Shown here in pieces: positions 9,088 through 19,325 of a stretch of 64,000 nt of DNA. Source of the DNA: Piscinibacter caeni. GTDB taxonomy: Bacteria; Pseudomonadota; Gammaproteobacteria; Burkholderiales; Burkholderiaceae_C. Every line of letters starts with the position of its first letter. Position 1 is the first letter of the stretch. The DNA lies in assembly GCA_003265685.1 (NCBI GenBank), contig QJOU01000019.1, forward strand, positions 40,031-104,030, written 5' to 3'. A program made the translations under genes and the position numbers. The notes under the pieces are model-generated. The model was not told where the DNA came from and searched no databases. It saw only the letters and a list, made by a program, of their open reading frames with translations.

Positions 9088-9566
9088 CCTCGTTCGAGGC
9101 CGCGGTGCTGGCGCTGGCCGAGCGCCTGCGCGCGCGCGGCCAGCGGCTCGCGACGGCCGAATCCTGCACCGGCGGGCTGATCGCCGCGGCCTGCACCTCG
9201 GTGGCCGGCTCGAGCGACTGGTTCGAGCGCGGCTTCGTCACCTACTCGAACGAGGCCAAGGTCGAGGCGCTCGGCGTGCCGGCGGCGCTGATCGCGGCGC
9301 ACGGCGCGGTCAGCGAGCCGGTGGTGCTCGCGATGGCCGAGGGCGCGCTGGCCCGTTCGCCCGCCGACCTGGCGGTGGCCGTGACCGGCATCGCGGGACC
9401 GGGCGGCGCGGTGCCGGGCAAGCCGGTCGGCACGGTCTGGCTCGCGCTCGCGCAGCGCGGCCGAGCGGCGCGAGCCTGGCTTTGCCGCTTCGACGGCGAC
9501 CGCACGGCAGTGCGTGAACAGACCGTTGTCGAGGCGCTGCGGGCGCTGAACGACGTGCTGTCATGA
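9084..9566 (+). CDS. pncC: CinA C-terminal family nicotinamide-nucleotide amidohydrolase
   Basis: A 160-residue stand-alone CinA C-terminal domain. PncC enzymes deamidate nicotinamide mononucleotide to nicotinate mononucleotide in NAD recycling. Motifs: TAESCTGGLIAA near the N-terminus, SSDWFERGFVTYSNEAKVE, and AVTGIAGPGGAVPGKPVGTVW. A GGAGGTGG stretch at 9071-9078, inside pgpA, lies 5 nt before GTG at 9084, which decides the start; GTG at 9081 is also possible. The stop overlaps the next gene by ATGA. The biochemical role is assigned by family. Confidence 0.9.
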   Translation: MTSFEAAVLALAERLRARGQRLATAESCTGGLIAAACTSVAGSSDWFERGFVTYSNEAKVEALGVPAALIAAHGAVSEPVVLAMAEGALARSPADLAVAVTGIAGPGGAVPGKPVGTVWLALAQRGRAARAWLCRFDGDRTAVREQTVVEALRALNDVLS

Positions 9567-10462
9567 GCATTCTTCTTGCCACCAACTTCGACGCCGACGA
9601 GCGCGCGCAGTGGCTCGCGCTGCTGCGCGAACGCCTGCCGGGCGAATCGATCACCGACCGGCGCAGCCCGGGCGACGGCGCCCATGTCGACATCGCGCTG
9701 GTGGCCAACCCGCCGCCCGGCGCGCTCGACGCCCTGCCGCAGCTGCGCCTGGTGCAGTCGCTGTGGGCCGGTGTCGACCGGTTGCTGGTCGACCCGACGC
9801 TTCCCGCCGAGGTGCCGCTGGCACGCATGGTCGACCCGGCGATGAACGAGGCGATGGCCGAGACCGCGCTGTGGGCGGTGCTCGCGCTGCAGCGCGACTT
9901 CTTCGACTACGCCGCGCAGCAGCGCCACGCGCATTGGCTGCAGCGGCCGCAGCGGCGTGCCGACGAGACGCGCATCGTCGTGCTCGGCGCCGGCCAGATG
10001 GGCGGCACGGTGCGGCGCCGGCTCGAGGCCAACGGCTACCCGGTGCGGGCCTGGAGCAGCCGCGCGGGCGCCTGGCCGCAGGTGCTGCACGGCGCCGACA
10101 TCGTGATCAACCTGCTGCCGCTGACGCCTGCCACCCGCGGCCTGCTGAATGCGCAGGCGTTCGCAGCGATGCAGCGCGGTGCGGGCCTCGTGAACCTGGC
10201 GCGCGGTGCGCACGTGGTCGAGGCCGACCTGCTGGCAGCGCTCGACCTCGGCCCGCTGCGCCATGCGGTGCTCGACGTGTTCGACACCGAGCCGCTGCCG
10301 GCCGACCATCCCTACTGGTCGCACCCGCAGGTGACCGTGCTGCCGCACGTGGCCGCGCAGACCGATCCGCGCAGCGCCGCCGACGTGGTGGCCGCGCAGG
10401 TGCGCTCGCTGCGCGGCGGGGCGCCGCTGCAGCACCTCGTCGATCGCCGCAGGGGCTACTGA
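9563..10462 (+). CDS. ghrA: D-2-hydroxyacid dehydrogenase, glyoxylate/hydroxypyruvate reductase A type
   Basis: A 299-residue NAD(P)-dependent reductase of the GhrA subfamily. The cofactor domain carries IVVLGAGQMGGTVRRRLE. The catalytic set is visible as NLARGAHVVE (Arg), VLDVFDTEPLP (Glu) and TVLPHVAAQTD (His). It should reduce glyoxylate or hydroxypyruvate. It is the last gene of the thiL run, starting in an ATGA overlap with pncC. Its last 7 bp overlap the end of the convergent holA gene, so no separate terminator fits between them. The substrate is a family inference. Confidence 0.85.
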   Translation: MSILLATNFDADERAQWLALLRERLPGESITDRRSPGDGAHVDIALVANPPPGALDALPQLRLVQSLWAGVDRLLVDPTLPAEVPLARMVDPAMNEAMAETALWAVLALQRDFFDYAAQQRHAHWLQRPQRRADETRIVVLGAGQMGGTVRRRLEANGYPVRAWSSRAGAWPQVLHGADIVINLLPLTPATRGLLNAQAFAAMQRGAGLVNLARGAHVVEADLLAALDLGPLRHAVLDVFDTEPLPADHPYWSHPQVTVLPHVAAQTDPRSAADVVAAQVRSLRGGAPLQHLVDRRRGY

Positions 10463-11556
10463 GCCTGCAACGCGAGCCGCGGCGGCGCGCTGCGCGTGCG
10501 GCCGGCACCGGGCGCGGCGGCCAGCGGCTCGACCAGCATCAGCACCAGCCGGCGCAGGCCGGCCCAGGGATCGAGCGGCCAGTCCGGGTGCTTCAGGCCC
10601 TTGACCAGGCCGTCGCACACCTGCGCGGCCTCGAGCAGCGCGGCCAGGGTGTTCTCGGTCAGCACCGGCACGGCGCGTTCGAACAGCCGTTCCTTGACGC
10701 CCCAGACCCGCTGCTCGCGCAGCGCCATCGGCAGCGGCTTGCCGGCGGCCACGGCGTCCTTGACGCGCTTGAGCGCGCGGATGTCCTCGGCCAGCGACCA
10801 GTGCACCAGCACCGCCGCCTCGCCCTCGGCTTCCAGGCCCTCGAGCATGCGCAGCGCACGCCCCACCTGGCCGGCGAGCACCGCCTCGCCGAGCTTGAAC
10901 ACGTCGTAGCGCGCCACGTTCAGCACCGCCGACTCGACCTGCTCGAAGCCCAGCTCGCCGGCCGGGTAGAGCAGCGCCAGCTTGCTGATCTCCTGGTGCG
11001 CGGCCAGCAGGTTGCCCTCGACGCGGTCGGCGAAGAAGGCGAGCGTGCGCTGCCCGGCCTCGCCGGCCTCCACACGCTGCTGCTGGCGCGCCAGGCGCTG
11101 CGCGATCCACTGCGGCAGCGCCTTGCGCTCGATCGGGTCGACGCGCAAGGTGACGCCGGCGCCGTCCAGCGCGGCGAACCAGGCGCTTTGCTGCTGCTGG
11201 CGGTCCAGCCGCGGCAGCTGCACCAGCGTGACCACGTCGTCGGACAGCTGCTCGCAGTAGCGCTGCAGCGCCTCCGAGCCGTCCTTGCCCGGCTTGCCGC
11301 CGGGGATGCGGATCTCGATCAGCTGGCGCTCGGCGAACAGGCTCATGGCCTGCGAGGCGCCGAGCAGGCTGCTCCAGTCGAAATGCGCGCCGCTGACGGT
11401 GTGCACCTGGCGCTCGCTGCAGCCGCTTGCGCGCGCGGCGGCGCGGATCGTGTCGCAGGCCTCCTGCGCGAGCAGCGGCTCGTCGCCCCACACCGTGTAC
11501 AGCGGCTTCAGGCCGCGGGCCAGATGCTGCTCGAGCTGGTCGGGGCGGACCTGCAT
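10456..11556 (-). CDS. holA: DNA polymerase III subunit delta
   Basis: A 366-residue clamp-loader subunit that opens the beta clamp. It begins MQVRPDQLEQHLARGLKPLYTV, followed by the degenerate P-loop region VWGDEPLLAQEA, and matches HolA throughout (FAERQLIEIRIPGGKPGK; YPAGELGFEQVESAV; DVFKLGEAVLAG). It starts 2 nt after lptE ends, the third gene of leuS-lptE-holA, an order common in Gram-negative bacteria. The stop overlaps the convergent ghrA by 7 bp. It is slightly longer than the E. coli protein because of a basic Pro/Ala-rich tail. Confidence 0.93.
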   Translation of the reverse strand: MQVRPDQLEQHLARGLKPLYTVWGDEPLLAQEACDTIRAAARASGCSERQVHTVSGAHFDWSSLLGASQAMSLFAERQLIEIRIPGGKPGKDGSEALQRYCEQLSDDVVTLVQLPRLDRQQQQSAWFAALDGAGVTLRVDPIERKALPQWIAQRLARQQQRVEAGEAGQRTLAFFADRVEGNLLAAHQEISKLALLYPAGELGFEQVESAVLNVARYDVFKLGEAVLAGQVGRALRMLEGLEAEGEAAVLVHWSLAEDIRALKRVKDAVAAGKPLPMALREQRVWGVKERLFERAVPVLTENTLAALLEAAQVCDGLVKGLKHPDWPLDPWAGLRRLVLMLVEPLAAAPGAGRTRSAPPRLALQAQ

Positions 11557-11558
11557 GC

Positions 11559-12050
11559 TCAGAGACTCACGGCCGCGAGCCGGCGCATCACCTGCGCGAC
11601 GATGTCGCCCTGCATCGCGCGGTACAGGAACGCTTCCTCCTGCTCCTTGGCCAGCGCCGCGGTCTCGCTGTAGCTGAGGTCGCGGCTGAGCAGGATCTCG
11701 GTCTCGGGGATCAGCTCGCGGCCGGCCGGCGTGCGCAGGCGGAACTTGAAGCGCGAGCGCAGCTGCAGCTCGCGCACCTGGCCGGCGGCCGTGCTGGCCA
11801 CCACGCTCTTCTCGCGGCTGTCGGCCAGCGATTCGAGCACCACCTGCGCCTGCAGCGGCGACTCGACCACCTGTGTGGTGCGGCTGGCGGCAATGCTGTC
11901 GCGCAGCTCGGCGGCCAGCAGCGACGTCGGCCCGAAGCCGGTCAAGGCGACGCTGGCAAAGCGCAGCTCGGGCGCACGGCGCAGCTCGAAGCCGCAGGCC
12001 GCCGGCAGCACGGCGGCGGCGGCCAGCAGCGAGCGCCGCGCGATCGTCAT
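11559..12050 (-). CDS. lptE: LPS-assembly lipoprotein LptE
   Basis: A 163-residue outer-membrane lipoprotein that plugs the LptD barrel and helps insert lipopolysaccharide at the surface. The N-terminus [19 protein letters not shown] is a lipoprotein signal with Cys19 as the lipidated residue. The body fits Lpt[41 protein letters not shown], and a late [23 protein letters not shown] 12050 overlaps the leuS stop (ATGA), which fixes the start; longer in-frame extensions are leuS shadow. Placement between leuS and holA strongly supports the call. Confidence 0.92.
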   Translation of the reverse strand: MTIARRSLLAAAAVLPAACGFELRRAPELRFASVALTGFGPTSLLAAELRDSIAASRTTQVVESPLQAQVVLESLADSREKSVVASTAAGQVRELQLRSRFKFRLRTPAGRELIPETEILLSRDLSYSETAALAKEQEEAFLYRAMQGDIVAQVMRRLAAVSL

Positions 12051-14671
12051 CCGACCACGACGTTGACCAGCCGCCCGGCCACCACGATCACCTTCTTGAT
12101 CGCCATGCCGACCGAGAACTTGTGCAGGTCCGGGCTCTGCAGCGCGATCGCCTCGATGGCCGACTTGTCCGCACCGGCCGGCACGCGGATCGCGCCGCGC
12201 AGCTTGCCGTTGACCTGCAGCATCAGCTCGATCTCGTCGCGCGCCAGTGCGGCCGGGTCGGGCTCGGGCCAGGGCGCGCCGAGCAGGTCGCCGAAGGGCT
12301 TCGCGTAGCCGAGCTCGTTCCACAGCACCCAGGTGGTGTGCGGGCAGGCCGGGTAGAGCGCGCGCAGCAGGAGGCCGAAGCCCTCGCGCAGCAGCGCGGG
12401 CGCCTGGCCCTTGAAGCCCTCGAGCGCGTTGAGCAGCTTCATCGCGCCGGAGACGACGGTGTTGTACTGCATGCGCTCGTAGTCGTAGCCGATCTGCTTG
12501 AGCACCGAGTGCAGCTCGTAGCGCAGCGCCTTCGCGTCGGCATCGAGCGCGGCATGGTCGAGCGCGCCGGCAGCGCGGATCGCCTCGCCGTTCTTCGCGC
12601 CGAAGCCCCACAGCCGCTTCAGGAAGCGGTTCGCACCTTCGACGCCGGCGTCGTTCCACTCGAGCGTCTGCTCGGGCGGCGAGGCGAACATCACGAACAG
12701 CCGCGCGGTGTCGGCGCCGTAGCGGTCGATCAGCTCCTGCGGGTCGACGCCGTTGTTCTTCGACTTCGACATCGTGCCCACGCCCTCGTAGGTCACGGCC
12801 GAGCCGTCGCTCTTGAGCTTCGCGCCGGTGATCTTGCCGGCCTCGTCGAAGGTGTTCTCCACCTCGTGCGGCCAGAAGTACTCGATGCCGCCCTTCTCGC
12901 CCTTGCGCGAGTAGATGTGGTTCAGCACCATGCCCTGCGTCAGCAGGCGCGTGAAGGGCTCGTCGACCTTCACCAGGTGCAGGTCGCGCATCACCTTGGT
13001 CCAGAAGCGCGCGTACAGCAGGTGCAGGATGGCGTGTTCGATGCCGCCGATGTACTGGTCCATCGGCATCCAGTACTGCGTGCCGGCGCCGACCATCGCC
13101 AGGTCGTTCTTCGGGTCGCAGTAGCGCATGAAGTACCACGAGCTGTCCACGAAGGTGTCCATCGTGTCGGTCTCGCGGCGGGCGCTCTTGCCGCACTGCG
13201 GGCAGGCCACCTTCAGGAAGCTCTCGCACTTGTTCAGCGGGTTGCCCGAGCCGTCCGGGATCAGGTCTTCCGGCAGCACGACCGGCAGGTCCTTCTCGGG
13301 CACCGGCACGCTGCCGCAGGCGTCGCAGTGGATGATGGGGATGGGCGTGCCCCAGTAGCGCTGGCGGCTGATGCCCCAGTCGCGCAGGCGCCAGGTGACC
13401 TTCTTGTCACCGAGGCCCTTGGCATGCAGCGCCTGGGCCACCGCGTCGACCGCGCGCGCGTAGGGCAGGCCGCTGTACAGGTCGGAGTTGATCGTGACGC
13501 CGCGTTCCTTGTCGGCGTACCACTCCTGCCAGCGCTCGTAGTCGTAGTGCTCGCCGTCGACGTGCACCACCTGCACGATGTCGATGCCGTACTTCTTGGC
13601 GAACGCGAAGTCGCGCTCGTCGTGCGCCGGCACGCCCATCACGGCGCCGTCGCCGTAGCTCATCAGCACGTAGTTGCCCACCCACACCGGCACCGGCTCG
13701 TGGGTCAGCGGGTGCTCGACCACGAAGGCGGTGGGCACGCCCTTCTTCTCGAGCGTGGCCAGCTCGGCCTCGGTGGTACCGCCGGCCTTGCATTCCTCGA
13801 GGAAGGCGGCGACCTTCGGGTCGCTCTTCGCGGCCTGCAGCGCGATCGGGTGCTCGGGCGCGACGGCGCAGAAGGTCACGCCCATGATGGTGTCGGCACG
13901 CGTCGTGAAGACGTACATGCGGCCGCCGCCGATGAGCTGCCCATCCGCGCCGGCGATGTGGTGCGTGAACGCGAAGCGCACGCCCTCGCTGCGGCCGATC
14001 CAGTTCTCCTGCATCAGCCTGACGCGCTCGGGCCAGCCGGGCAGCTGCTGCTGCACGTGGTCGAGCAGCTCCTGCGCGTACTGGGTGATCTTCAGGTAGT
14101 AGCCCGGGATCTCGCGCTTCTCGACCAGCGCGCCGCTGCGCCAGCCGCGGCCGTCGATCACCTGCTCGTTGGCCAGCACCGTCTGGTCGACCGGGTCCCA
14201 GTTGACCACCTGCGTGCGCCGCTCGGCGATGCCGGCCTTGAGCATCTGCAGGAACAGCCACTGGTTCCACTTGTAGTACTCGGGCGAGCAGGTGGCGACC
14301 TCGCGCGACCAGTCGATCGCCAGGCCCATGGCCTGCATCTGGCCCTTCATGTGGGCGATGTTCTCGTAGGTCCACTTCGCCGGCGGGACCTTGTTCTTCA
14401 TCGCCGCGTTCTCGGCCGGCAGGCCGAAGGCGTCCCAGCCCATCGGCATCAGCACGTTCATGCCCTTCATGCGCAGCTGGCGCGCGAGCATGTCGTTGAT
14501 GGTGTAGTTGCGCACGTGCCCCATGTGCAGCTTGCCGCTGGGGTAGGGCAGCATCGAGCAGGCGTAGAACTTCGGCTTGCGCGGGTCCTCGGTGACTCGG
14601 TAGGCGTCGGCGGAGCGCCACGCGGCCTGCGCGGCACGCTCGATCTCGCTGGGTTTGAAGTCGGGGCTCAT
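12047..14671 (-). CDS. leuS: Leucyl-tRNA synthetase
   Basis: An 874-residue class I aminoacyl-tRNA synthetase that charges tRNA-Leu. The HIGH-type motif appears in [17 protein letters not shown], the catalytic loop KMSKS-type motif in [13 protein letters not shown], and the CP1 editing region in between, with a Thr-rich stretch ([14 protein letters not shown]). A Cys cluster ([15 protein letters not shown]) marks the zinc-binding insert. The length is normal for bacterial LeuRS. It is first in the leuS-lptE-holA operon, with a TATAAT -10 element 35-40 nt upstream. Confidence 0.97.
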   Translation of the reverse strand: MSPDFKPSEIERAAQAAWRSADAYRVTEDPRKPKFYACSMLPYPSGKLHMGHVRNYTINDMLARQLRMKGMNVLMPMGWDAFGLPAENAAMKNKVPPAKWTYENIAHMKGQMQAMGLAIDWSREVATCSPEYYKWNQWLFLQMLKAGIAERRTQVVNWDPVDQTVLANEQVIDGRGWRSGALVEKREIPGYYLKITQYAQELLDHVQQQLPGWPERVRLMQENWIGRSEGVRFAFTHHIAGADGQLIGGGRMYVFTTRADTIMGVTFCAVAPEHPIALQAAKSDPKVAAFLEECKAGGTTEAELATLEKKGVPTAFVVEHPLTHEPVPVWVGNYVLMSYGDGAVMGVPAHDERDFAFAKKYGIDIVQVVHVDGEHYDYERWQEWYADKERGVTINSDLYSGLPYARAVDAVAQALHAKGLGDKKVTWRLRDWGISRQRYWGTPIPIIHCDACGSVPVPEKDLPVVLPEDLIPDGSGNPLNKCESFLKVACPQCGKSARRETDTMDTFVDSSWYFMRYCDPKNDLAMVGAGTQYWMPMDQYIGGIEHAILHLLYARFWTKVMRDLHLVKVDEPFTRLLTQGMVLNHIYSRKGEKGGIEYFWPHEVENTFDEAGKITGAKLKSDGSAVTYEGVGTMSKSKNNGVDPQELIDRYGADTARLFVMFASPPEQTLEWNDAGVEGANRFLKRLWGFGAKNGEAIRAAGALDHAALDADAKALRYELHSVLKQIGYDYERMQYNTVVSGAMKLLNALEGFKGQAPALLREGFGLLLRALYPACPHTTWVLWNELGYAKPFGDLLGAPWPEPDPAALARDEIELMLQVNGKLRGAIRVPAGADKSAIEAIALQSPDLHKFSVGMAIKKVIVVAGRLVNVVVG

Positions 14672-14705
14672 GGCGTGCGCAGCGGCGCGTCGGGGTTGAC
14701 CCGCG

Positions 14706-14711
14706 ATTATA
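14706..14711 (-). promoter_or_regulatory. -10 element of the leuS promoter
   Basis: On the minus strand this reads TATAAT, a perfect sigma-70 -10 hexamer, about 35 nt before the leuS ATG in the only AT-rich patch of the exbD-leuS gap. The -35 is weak (TGAACT-like, spacing about 20). Confidence 0.55.
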
Positions 14712-14734
14712 GAAACCGGGCCTGCGCCCGCAGT

Positions 14735-15157
<423 letters not shown>

Positions 15158-15158
15158 G

Positions 15159-15815
15159 TCAGCTTTCCGACGCCGAATCGGCGAGCATCTCGCGCAGGTC
15201 GTGCGCGAAGCCTTCGAGATCCGCCTCGCACGCGCCCACCAGCTTGCCGAAGATGTTGTAGGCCAGCACGGCGGGGATCGCGACGGCCAGGCCGGCCGCC
15301 GTCATCACCAGCGCCTCGCCGACCGGGCCCGAGACCTTGTCGATCGTGATGGTGCCGGCCGCCGAGATGCCCACCAGCGCGTGGTAGATGCCCCAGACGG
15401 TGCCGAACAGGCCGACGAAGGGCGCGGTGCTGCCGATCGAGGCGAGCAGCACCTGGCCGAACTGCAGCTGCGCCAGCACCGCGTGCAACGCGTCGCGCAG
15501 GCGGCGCGTGAGCTGCGAGCCGAGCCGGCCGTGCGACTCGAGCGTCGTGCCCGCGGGCTGCGCGGTGGCCGCCTCCAGCAGCGGCCGCAGCACGCCCTCG
15601 CGGTCGAAGGCCGGCATCTGCGTGCGCGCCGCCGCGAGCGAGGGCGCGGCCCAGAACGCCGGCACCGCACGCGCCAGGTCCTGCCGCACGCGGCGCAGCA
15701 GCCAGCCCTTCCAGAAGATCAGCACCCAGGCGCAGACCGACATCGCGAGCAGCAGCGTCGCCACCCCGCGCGTGATCGCGTCGCCCTGCTCCCAGAAATG
15801 GGCCAGGCCCTCCAT
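15159..15815 (-). CDS. exbB: ExbB/TolQ/MotA-family proton channel protein
   Basis: A 218-residue inner-membrane motor subunit. It has an N-terminal TM helix (about 18-36), a cytoplasmic loop, and two further helices containing LLASIGSTAPFVGLFGTVWG and GEALVMTAAGLAVAIPAVLAYN, the conserved ExbB/TolQ core. It partners with the ExbD protein encoded 1 nt downstream. The ATG shares one base with the dapB stop, so it may be translated from the bamE-dapB transcript. Confidence 0.88.
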   Translation of the reverse strand: MEGLAHFWEQGDAITRGVATLLLAMSVCAWVLIFWKGWLLRRVRQDLARAVPAFWAAPSLAAARTQMPAFDREGVLRPLLEAATAQPAGTTLESHGRLGSQLTRRLRDALHAVLAQLQFGQVLLASIGSTAPFVGLFGTVWGIYHALVGISAAGTITIDKVSGPVGEALVMTAAGLAVAIPAVLAYNIFGKLVGACEADLEGFAHDLREMLADSASES

Positions 15816-16621
15816 CAGCGCAGGCCCAGCACCTCGTCCATGCCGTACAGGCCCGGGCCGCGCGCTGCGACGAAACGCGCGGCGCGCAGCGCGCCCTGGG
15901 CGAAGTTGGCGCGGCTGGTCGCCTGGTGGCGGATCTCCACCCGCTCGCCGGTGCCGGCGAACAGCACGGTGTGGTCGCCGACGATGTCGCCGCCGCGCAC
16001 GGTGGCGAAGCCGATGCTGCCGGCGCGGCGTTCACCGGTGATGCCTTCGCGGGCGTAGACCGCACAGTCCTTCAGCTCCTGGCCGAGCGCCTGCGCCAGC
16101 ACCTCGCCCATCTTCAGCGCGGTGCCGCTGGGCGCGTCGACCTTGTGGCGGTGGTGCGCCTCGACGACCTCGATGTCGTAGCCCTCGTTGAGCGTGCGTG
16201 CGGCCAGGTCGAGCAGCTTGAGCACCACGTTGACGCCGACGCTCATGTTGGGCGCCAGCACGATGCCGACGGCCTTCGCGTGCTCGGCGATCTGCGCCTT
16301 CTGCGCCTCGCTGAAGCCGGTGGTGCCGATCACCGCGCGCACGCCGAGCTCGCGGCAGGCGGCCAGGTGGGCGAGCGTGCCCTCGGGCCGGGTGAAGTCG
16401 ATCAGCACGTCGCAGCCGGCCAGGCCGGCACGCAGGTCGGACGTGATCGCCACGCCGCACGGGCTGCCGAGGAAGGCGCTGGCGTCCTGGCCGAGCGCCG
16501 GGCTGGACGGGATGTCGAGTGCGCCGCCGAGCGCCAGGTCGGTACTGCCGCGCACCGACTCGATCAGCATGCGCCCCATGCGGCCGGAGGCGCCGGCCAC
16601 CGCCACGCGCAGCACGCTCAC
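15815..16621 (-). CDS. dapB: 4-hydroxy-tetrahydrodipicolinate reductase
   Basis: A 268-residue cytoplasmic enzyme of lysine and diaminopimelate synthesis that reduces the product of DapA with NAD(P)H. The Rossmann motif [16 protein letters not shown] is at the N-terminus, and the catalytic signature [21 protein letters not shown] lies mid-protein. GTG at 16621 starts the protein as [13 protein letters not shown] and overlaps the bamE stop (GTGA). A second in-frame GTG at 16615 is possible. The frame upstream is bamE shadow. Order: bamE-dapB-exbB-exbD. Confidence 0.95.
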   Translation of the reverse strand: MSVLRVAVAGASGRMGRMLIESVRGSTDLALGGALDIPSSPALGQDASAFLGSPCGVAITSDLRAGLAGCDVLIDFTRPEGTLAHLAACRELGVRAVIGTTGFSEAQKAQIAEHAKAVGIVLAPNMSVGVNVVLKLLDLAARTLNEGYDIEVVEAHHRHKVDAPSGTALKMGEVLAQALGQELKDCAVYAREGITGERRAGSIGFATVRGGDIVGDHTVLFAGTGERVEIRHQATSRANFAQGALRAARFVAARGPGLYGMDEVLGLR

Positions 16622-17139
16622 GGGGTGCCCTCCAGCGGCGGGTAGCTGCGCGCCGGGCCGCTGGGCTCCGGCTCGGCGGCGGGCGGCTTGCGCGGCACCG
16701 GCAGGGCCTTGAGCTGCTCGTCGTTGAGGGCCAGCGGCGGCGCCTGGCGCGAGGTCTTGAAGGTGTCGATCGAGGCGACGAACTCGCGTTCGGCGGGCAG
16801 CTCGCCGCCGGTCTCGATGCTCTTCAGCGTCTCGCCGTCGAAGCGCACCACCACCCGGCGCAGCTGCGGTTCGGCACCCTGACGACGGATCGTGAAGACG
16901 TAGTCCCAGCGGTCGGCGTGGAAGGCATCGGTCAGCAGCGGCGAGCCGAGGATGTCGCGCACCTGGGTGCGGTTCATGCCGACGCGCACCGCCTCGGCCT
17001 GCTCGCGCGTGACGACGTTGCCCTGCACCACCTCGACGCGATAGGGCGTGACCACGCCGAGGAAGTTGTCCGAGGACTGCAGCGAACTGCAGCCGGCCAG
17101 CACGGCCAGGCCGGCGGCGAGCAGGAAACGAGAGGACAT
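16618..17139 (-). CDS. bamE: Outer-membrane protein assembly factor BamE
   Basis: A 173-residue lipoprotein of the BAM complex that inserts outer-membrane proteins. The signal [17 protein letters not shown] ends with a lipobox (Cys17). The SmpA/OmlA domain follows: [22 protein letters not shown], the loop [16 protein letters not shown], and DRWDYVF. A Pro-rich tail from about 145 makes it longer than E. coli BamE. ATG 17139 is chosen because it gives a clean lipoprotein signal. It is divergent from fur, a common arrangement in proteobacteria. Confidence 0.92.
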   Translation of the reverse strand: MSSRFLLAAGLAVLAGCSSLQSSDNFLGVVTPYRVEVVQGNVVTREQAEAVRVGMNRTQVRDILGSPLLTDAFHADRWDYVFTIRRQGAEPQLRRVVVRFDGETLKSIETGGELPAEREFVASIDTFKTSRQAPPLALNDEQLKALPVPRKPPAAEPEPSGPARSYPPLEGTP

Positions 17140-17182
17140 GATGCGCCTGGGGACGGCCGCGCGGCCGCGCGGGCAACCTCGA

Positions 17183-17188
17183 TATGAT
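17183..17188 (+). promoter_or_regulatory. Candidate -10 element for fur
   Basis: TATGAT in the 99-bp bamE-fur divergent gap, about 50 nt before the fur ATG; the -35 is poor. On the other strand TAGAAT (17195-17200) could serve bamE. I saw no clear 19-bp Fur box. Confidence 0.35.
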
Positions 17189-17238
17189 CGGCGCATTCTA
17201 GCGTTCGGCCCTCCGCGGCCGGGCCCGTACCGAGCCCC

Positions 17239-17667
17239 ATGAGCCACGCCGACGAACTCAAGAACAGCGGCCTGAAGGCGACGCTGCCACGCATCAAGGT
17301 GCTGGAGGTGTTCCAGCGCAGCACCCAGCGCCACATGAGCGCCGAGGACGTCTACAAGCACCTGCTGGCCGAGGGCGCGGACGTCGGCTTGGCCACCGTC
17401 TACCGGGTGCTGATGCAGTTCGAGCAGGCCGGCATCCTCTCGCGCAACCACTTCGAGAGCGGCAAGGCGGTCTTCGAGCTGAACGAGGGCAAGCACCACG
17501 ACCACCTGGTGTGCCTGGATTGCGGCCGGGTCGAGGAGTTCTACGACCCCGAGATCGAGAAGCGCCAGAAGTCCATCGCGCAGACCCGCGGCTTCGAGCT
17601 GCAGGACCATGCGCTGGCCCTGTACGCCAACTGCACCAAGAAGGGCTGCCCGCACCGGGGCAAGTGA
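17239..17667 (+). CDS. fur: Ferric uptake regulator Fur
   Basis: A 142-residue iron-responsive repressor. The N-terminal winged helix contains [15 protein letters not shown] and the recognition part [17 protein letters not shown]. The dimerisation and metal domain has the [16 protein letters not shown] cluster and a C-terminal Cys pair (CTKKGC). This is full length for Fur. It represses iron uptake genes when loaded with Fe(II). It is divergent from bamE and convergent with hprK; the two stops lie within one 14-bp palindrome (17664-17677). Confidence 0.96.
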   Translation: MSHADELKNSGLKATLPRIKVLEVFQRSTQRHMSAEDVYKHLLAEGADVGLATVYRVLMQFEQAGILSRNHFESGKAVFELNEGKHHDHLVCLDCGRVEEFYDPEIEKRQKSIAQTRGFELQDHALALYANCTKKGCPHRGK

Positions 17668-17673
17668 GCCGGC

Positions 17674-18624
17674 TCACTCCGGCTTCTGCATCGCCTTCTG
17701 GTGCCGTTCGATGAACTCCTGGTAGGTGTCGATGCCGCGCAGCTGCAGGATGGTGTTGCGCACCGCCGCCTCCACCAGCACCGCCAGGTTGCGGCCCGCG
17801 TCCACCGCGATCACCGCCTTGCGCACCGGCACGTCGAGGATGTCCTCGTACAGCGGTTCGTAGGGCAGGCGCTCGAACTCGCGCTCCATCGTCTCCTTGC
17901 GCACCAGGTGGACGATCAGCTTCAGGCGCATCTTCCGCCGCACCGCGGTCTCGCCGAAGATCGCCTTGATGTCCAGCAGCCCGATGCCGCGCACCTCGAG
18001 CAGGTTGAGCAGCAGCTCGGGGCAGCGGCCTTCCAGCGAGGTCTGCGACACGCGGTACAGGTCGACCGCGTCGTCGGCCACCAGGCCGTGACCGCGCGAA
18101 ATCAGCTCCAGCCCGAGTTCGCTCTTGCCCAGGCCGGACTCACCCGTCAGCAGCACGCCCAGGCCGAGGATGTCCATGAACACGCCGTGGCGGGTGGTGC
18201 GCTCGGCGAAGTGCTGGCTGAGGTAGCCGCGCACCACGTCGATCACGTGGCCGGCCGATTCGGCGGTGGAGAACAGCGGGATGTCGGCGCGGTCGCACAT
18301 CGCGACCAGCTTGTCCGGCGGCACCTGGCCGTCGGCCACGATCAGCACCGGCGGCTCGAGCGTGACGATGCGCGAGATGCGGCGCTCGGCCACCTCGGGC
18401 GTGGCCTCGCCGAGGTAGGCCACCTCGCGCCGGCCGACGATCTGCACCCGGTAGGGGTGGATGTAGTTGAGGTAGCCGACCAGGTCGGCCGCCGACTGCG
18501 CGTTGCGCACCGCGGCCTCGTCGAAGCGCCGCTCCGGATGGGCATGACCGGCGATCCATTCCCACTGGAGCGCCTCCCGGTGCTCCTCGAACAGCGCCTC
18601 GGCGCTGATGACGGTGGGCTTCAC
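17674..18624 (-). CDS. hprK: HPr kinase/phosphorylase
   Basis: A 316-residue bifunctional enzyme that phosphorylates and dephosphorylates a serine of HPr-like PTS proteins. It has an N-terminal domain (about 1-130), then the P-loop [20 protein letters not shown], the signature [17 protein letters not shown], and a C-terminal [21 protein letters not shown]. In Gram-negative bacteria it belongs to the nitrogen PTS, and here it follows ptsN by 10 nt. hpf-ptsN-hprK is the usual betaproteobacterial order, though rpoN, often upstream of hpf, is missing. Confidence 0.95.
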   Translation of the reverse strand: MKPTVISAEALFEEHREALQWEWIAGHAHPERRFDEAAVRNAQSAADLVGYLNYIHPYRVQIVGRREVAYLGEATPEVAERRISRIVTLEPPVLIVADGQVPPDKLVAMCDRADIPLFSTAESAGHVIDVVRGYLSQHFAERTTRHGVFMDILGLGVLLTGESGLGKSELGLELISRGHGLVADDAVDLYRVSQTSLEGRCPELLLNLLEVRGIGLLDIKAIFGETAVRRKMRLKLIVHLVRKETMEREFERLPYEPLYEDILDVPVRKAVIAVDAGRNLAVLVEAAVRNTILQLRGIDTYQEFIERHQKAMQKPE

Positions 18625-18634
18625 TGCGCGGCTG

Positions 18635-19105
18635 TCAGGCGACCGACTTGAGCGGCTCCCAGTTGGCGATCAGCTCGTGCACCTTGGCGGCATCGCCTTC
18701 GGTCTTGAGACGTTCGCGCAACTCGCGGTCGGACAGCATTTCCGCGATCTCGGAGAGGATCTCCAGGTGCCGCTGCGTCGCCGCCTCGGGCACCAGCAGG
18801 AAGATCAGCAGCACCACCGGCTCGTCGTCCGGCGCATCGAAGGGGATGGGCTGCTGCACGCGCAGCACCGCCGCCAGCGGGTTCTTCAGGCCCTTGATGC
18901 GGCCGTGCGGGATGGCCACGCCGTGGCCCAGGCCGGTCGAGCCGAGGCGCTCGCGTGCGAACAGGTTGTCGGCCACCGTGGCGCGCGCGATCGCGTGCTG
19001 GTTCTCGAACAGCAGGCCGGCCTGCTCGAAGGCCCTCTTCTTGCTCGTGGCATCGACATCCACGAGCACGTTGCTGGGCGGCAGGATGGCGGCGAGACGG
19101 TTCAT
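18635..19105 (-). CDS. ptsN: Nitrogen-regulatory PTS IIA protein
   Basis: A 156-residue EIIA-Ntr protein, phosphorylated on His by the nitrogen PTS and acting as a regulator (potassium transport and stress in other bacteria). It starts [17 protein letters not shown]. The phospho-acceptor region is [17 protein letters not shown], where the His in IPHGRI is the site. The ORF is open upstream to 19249, but ATG 19105 matches the family start. It is separated from hpf by 220 nt with an intrinsic terminator, so it should have its own promoter. Confidence 0.93.
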   Translation of the reverse strand: MNRLAAILPPSNVLVDVDATSKKRAFEQAGLLFENQHAIARATVADNLFARERLGSTGLGHGVAIPHGRIKGLKNPLAAVLRVQQPIPFDAPDDEPVVLLIFLLVPEAATQRHLEILSEIAEMLSDRELRERLKTEGDAAKVHELIANWEPLKSVA

Positions 19106-19284
19106 CGTGGGAACGAGTCGGGAGCCGGGGCTCGTGGCGGCCGACGGGTTGTCGACCGGGCCTTGAATTATGGAGTCGCCTCTTGCCGATGGGTTCAACT
19201 GGAGGGGGGCGACGAGAAGCATTCTGCACTTGGTGCTGCGTCGCAGCAACGGTCCCCGCCCCCCGGCTCGCGGGCCGGACAGAC

Positions 19285-19308
19285 AAAAAGCGGCCCAGGG
19301 GCCGCTTT
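19285..19308 (-). terminator. Rho-independent terminator of hpf
   Basis: On the minus strand, a perfect 9-bp stem (19300-19308 with 19287-19295) and 4-nt loop are followed by a TTTTT run, about 18 nt after the hpf stop. It is the clearest intrinsic terminator in the window and uncouples hpf from ptsN. Confidence 0.8.
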
Positions 19309-19325
19309 CTCAGGGTGAGCCCGGA

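Noticed and set aside
15815..17176. Possible fusion of dapB with an upstream N-terminal extension
   Set aside because: The extension is the out-of-frame bamE sequence; GTG at 16621 gives the normal DapB N-terminus.
17140..17238. Fur box (autoregulation) in the bamE-fur gap
   Set aside because: No 19-bp match to the GATAATGATAATCATTATC-type palindrome is visible.
19106..19284. Sigma-70 promoter TTGAAC/CATAAT for ptsN on the minus strand
   Set aside because: The spacing is about 20 bp and the hexamers are weak; a promoter is expected here but I cannot place it.
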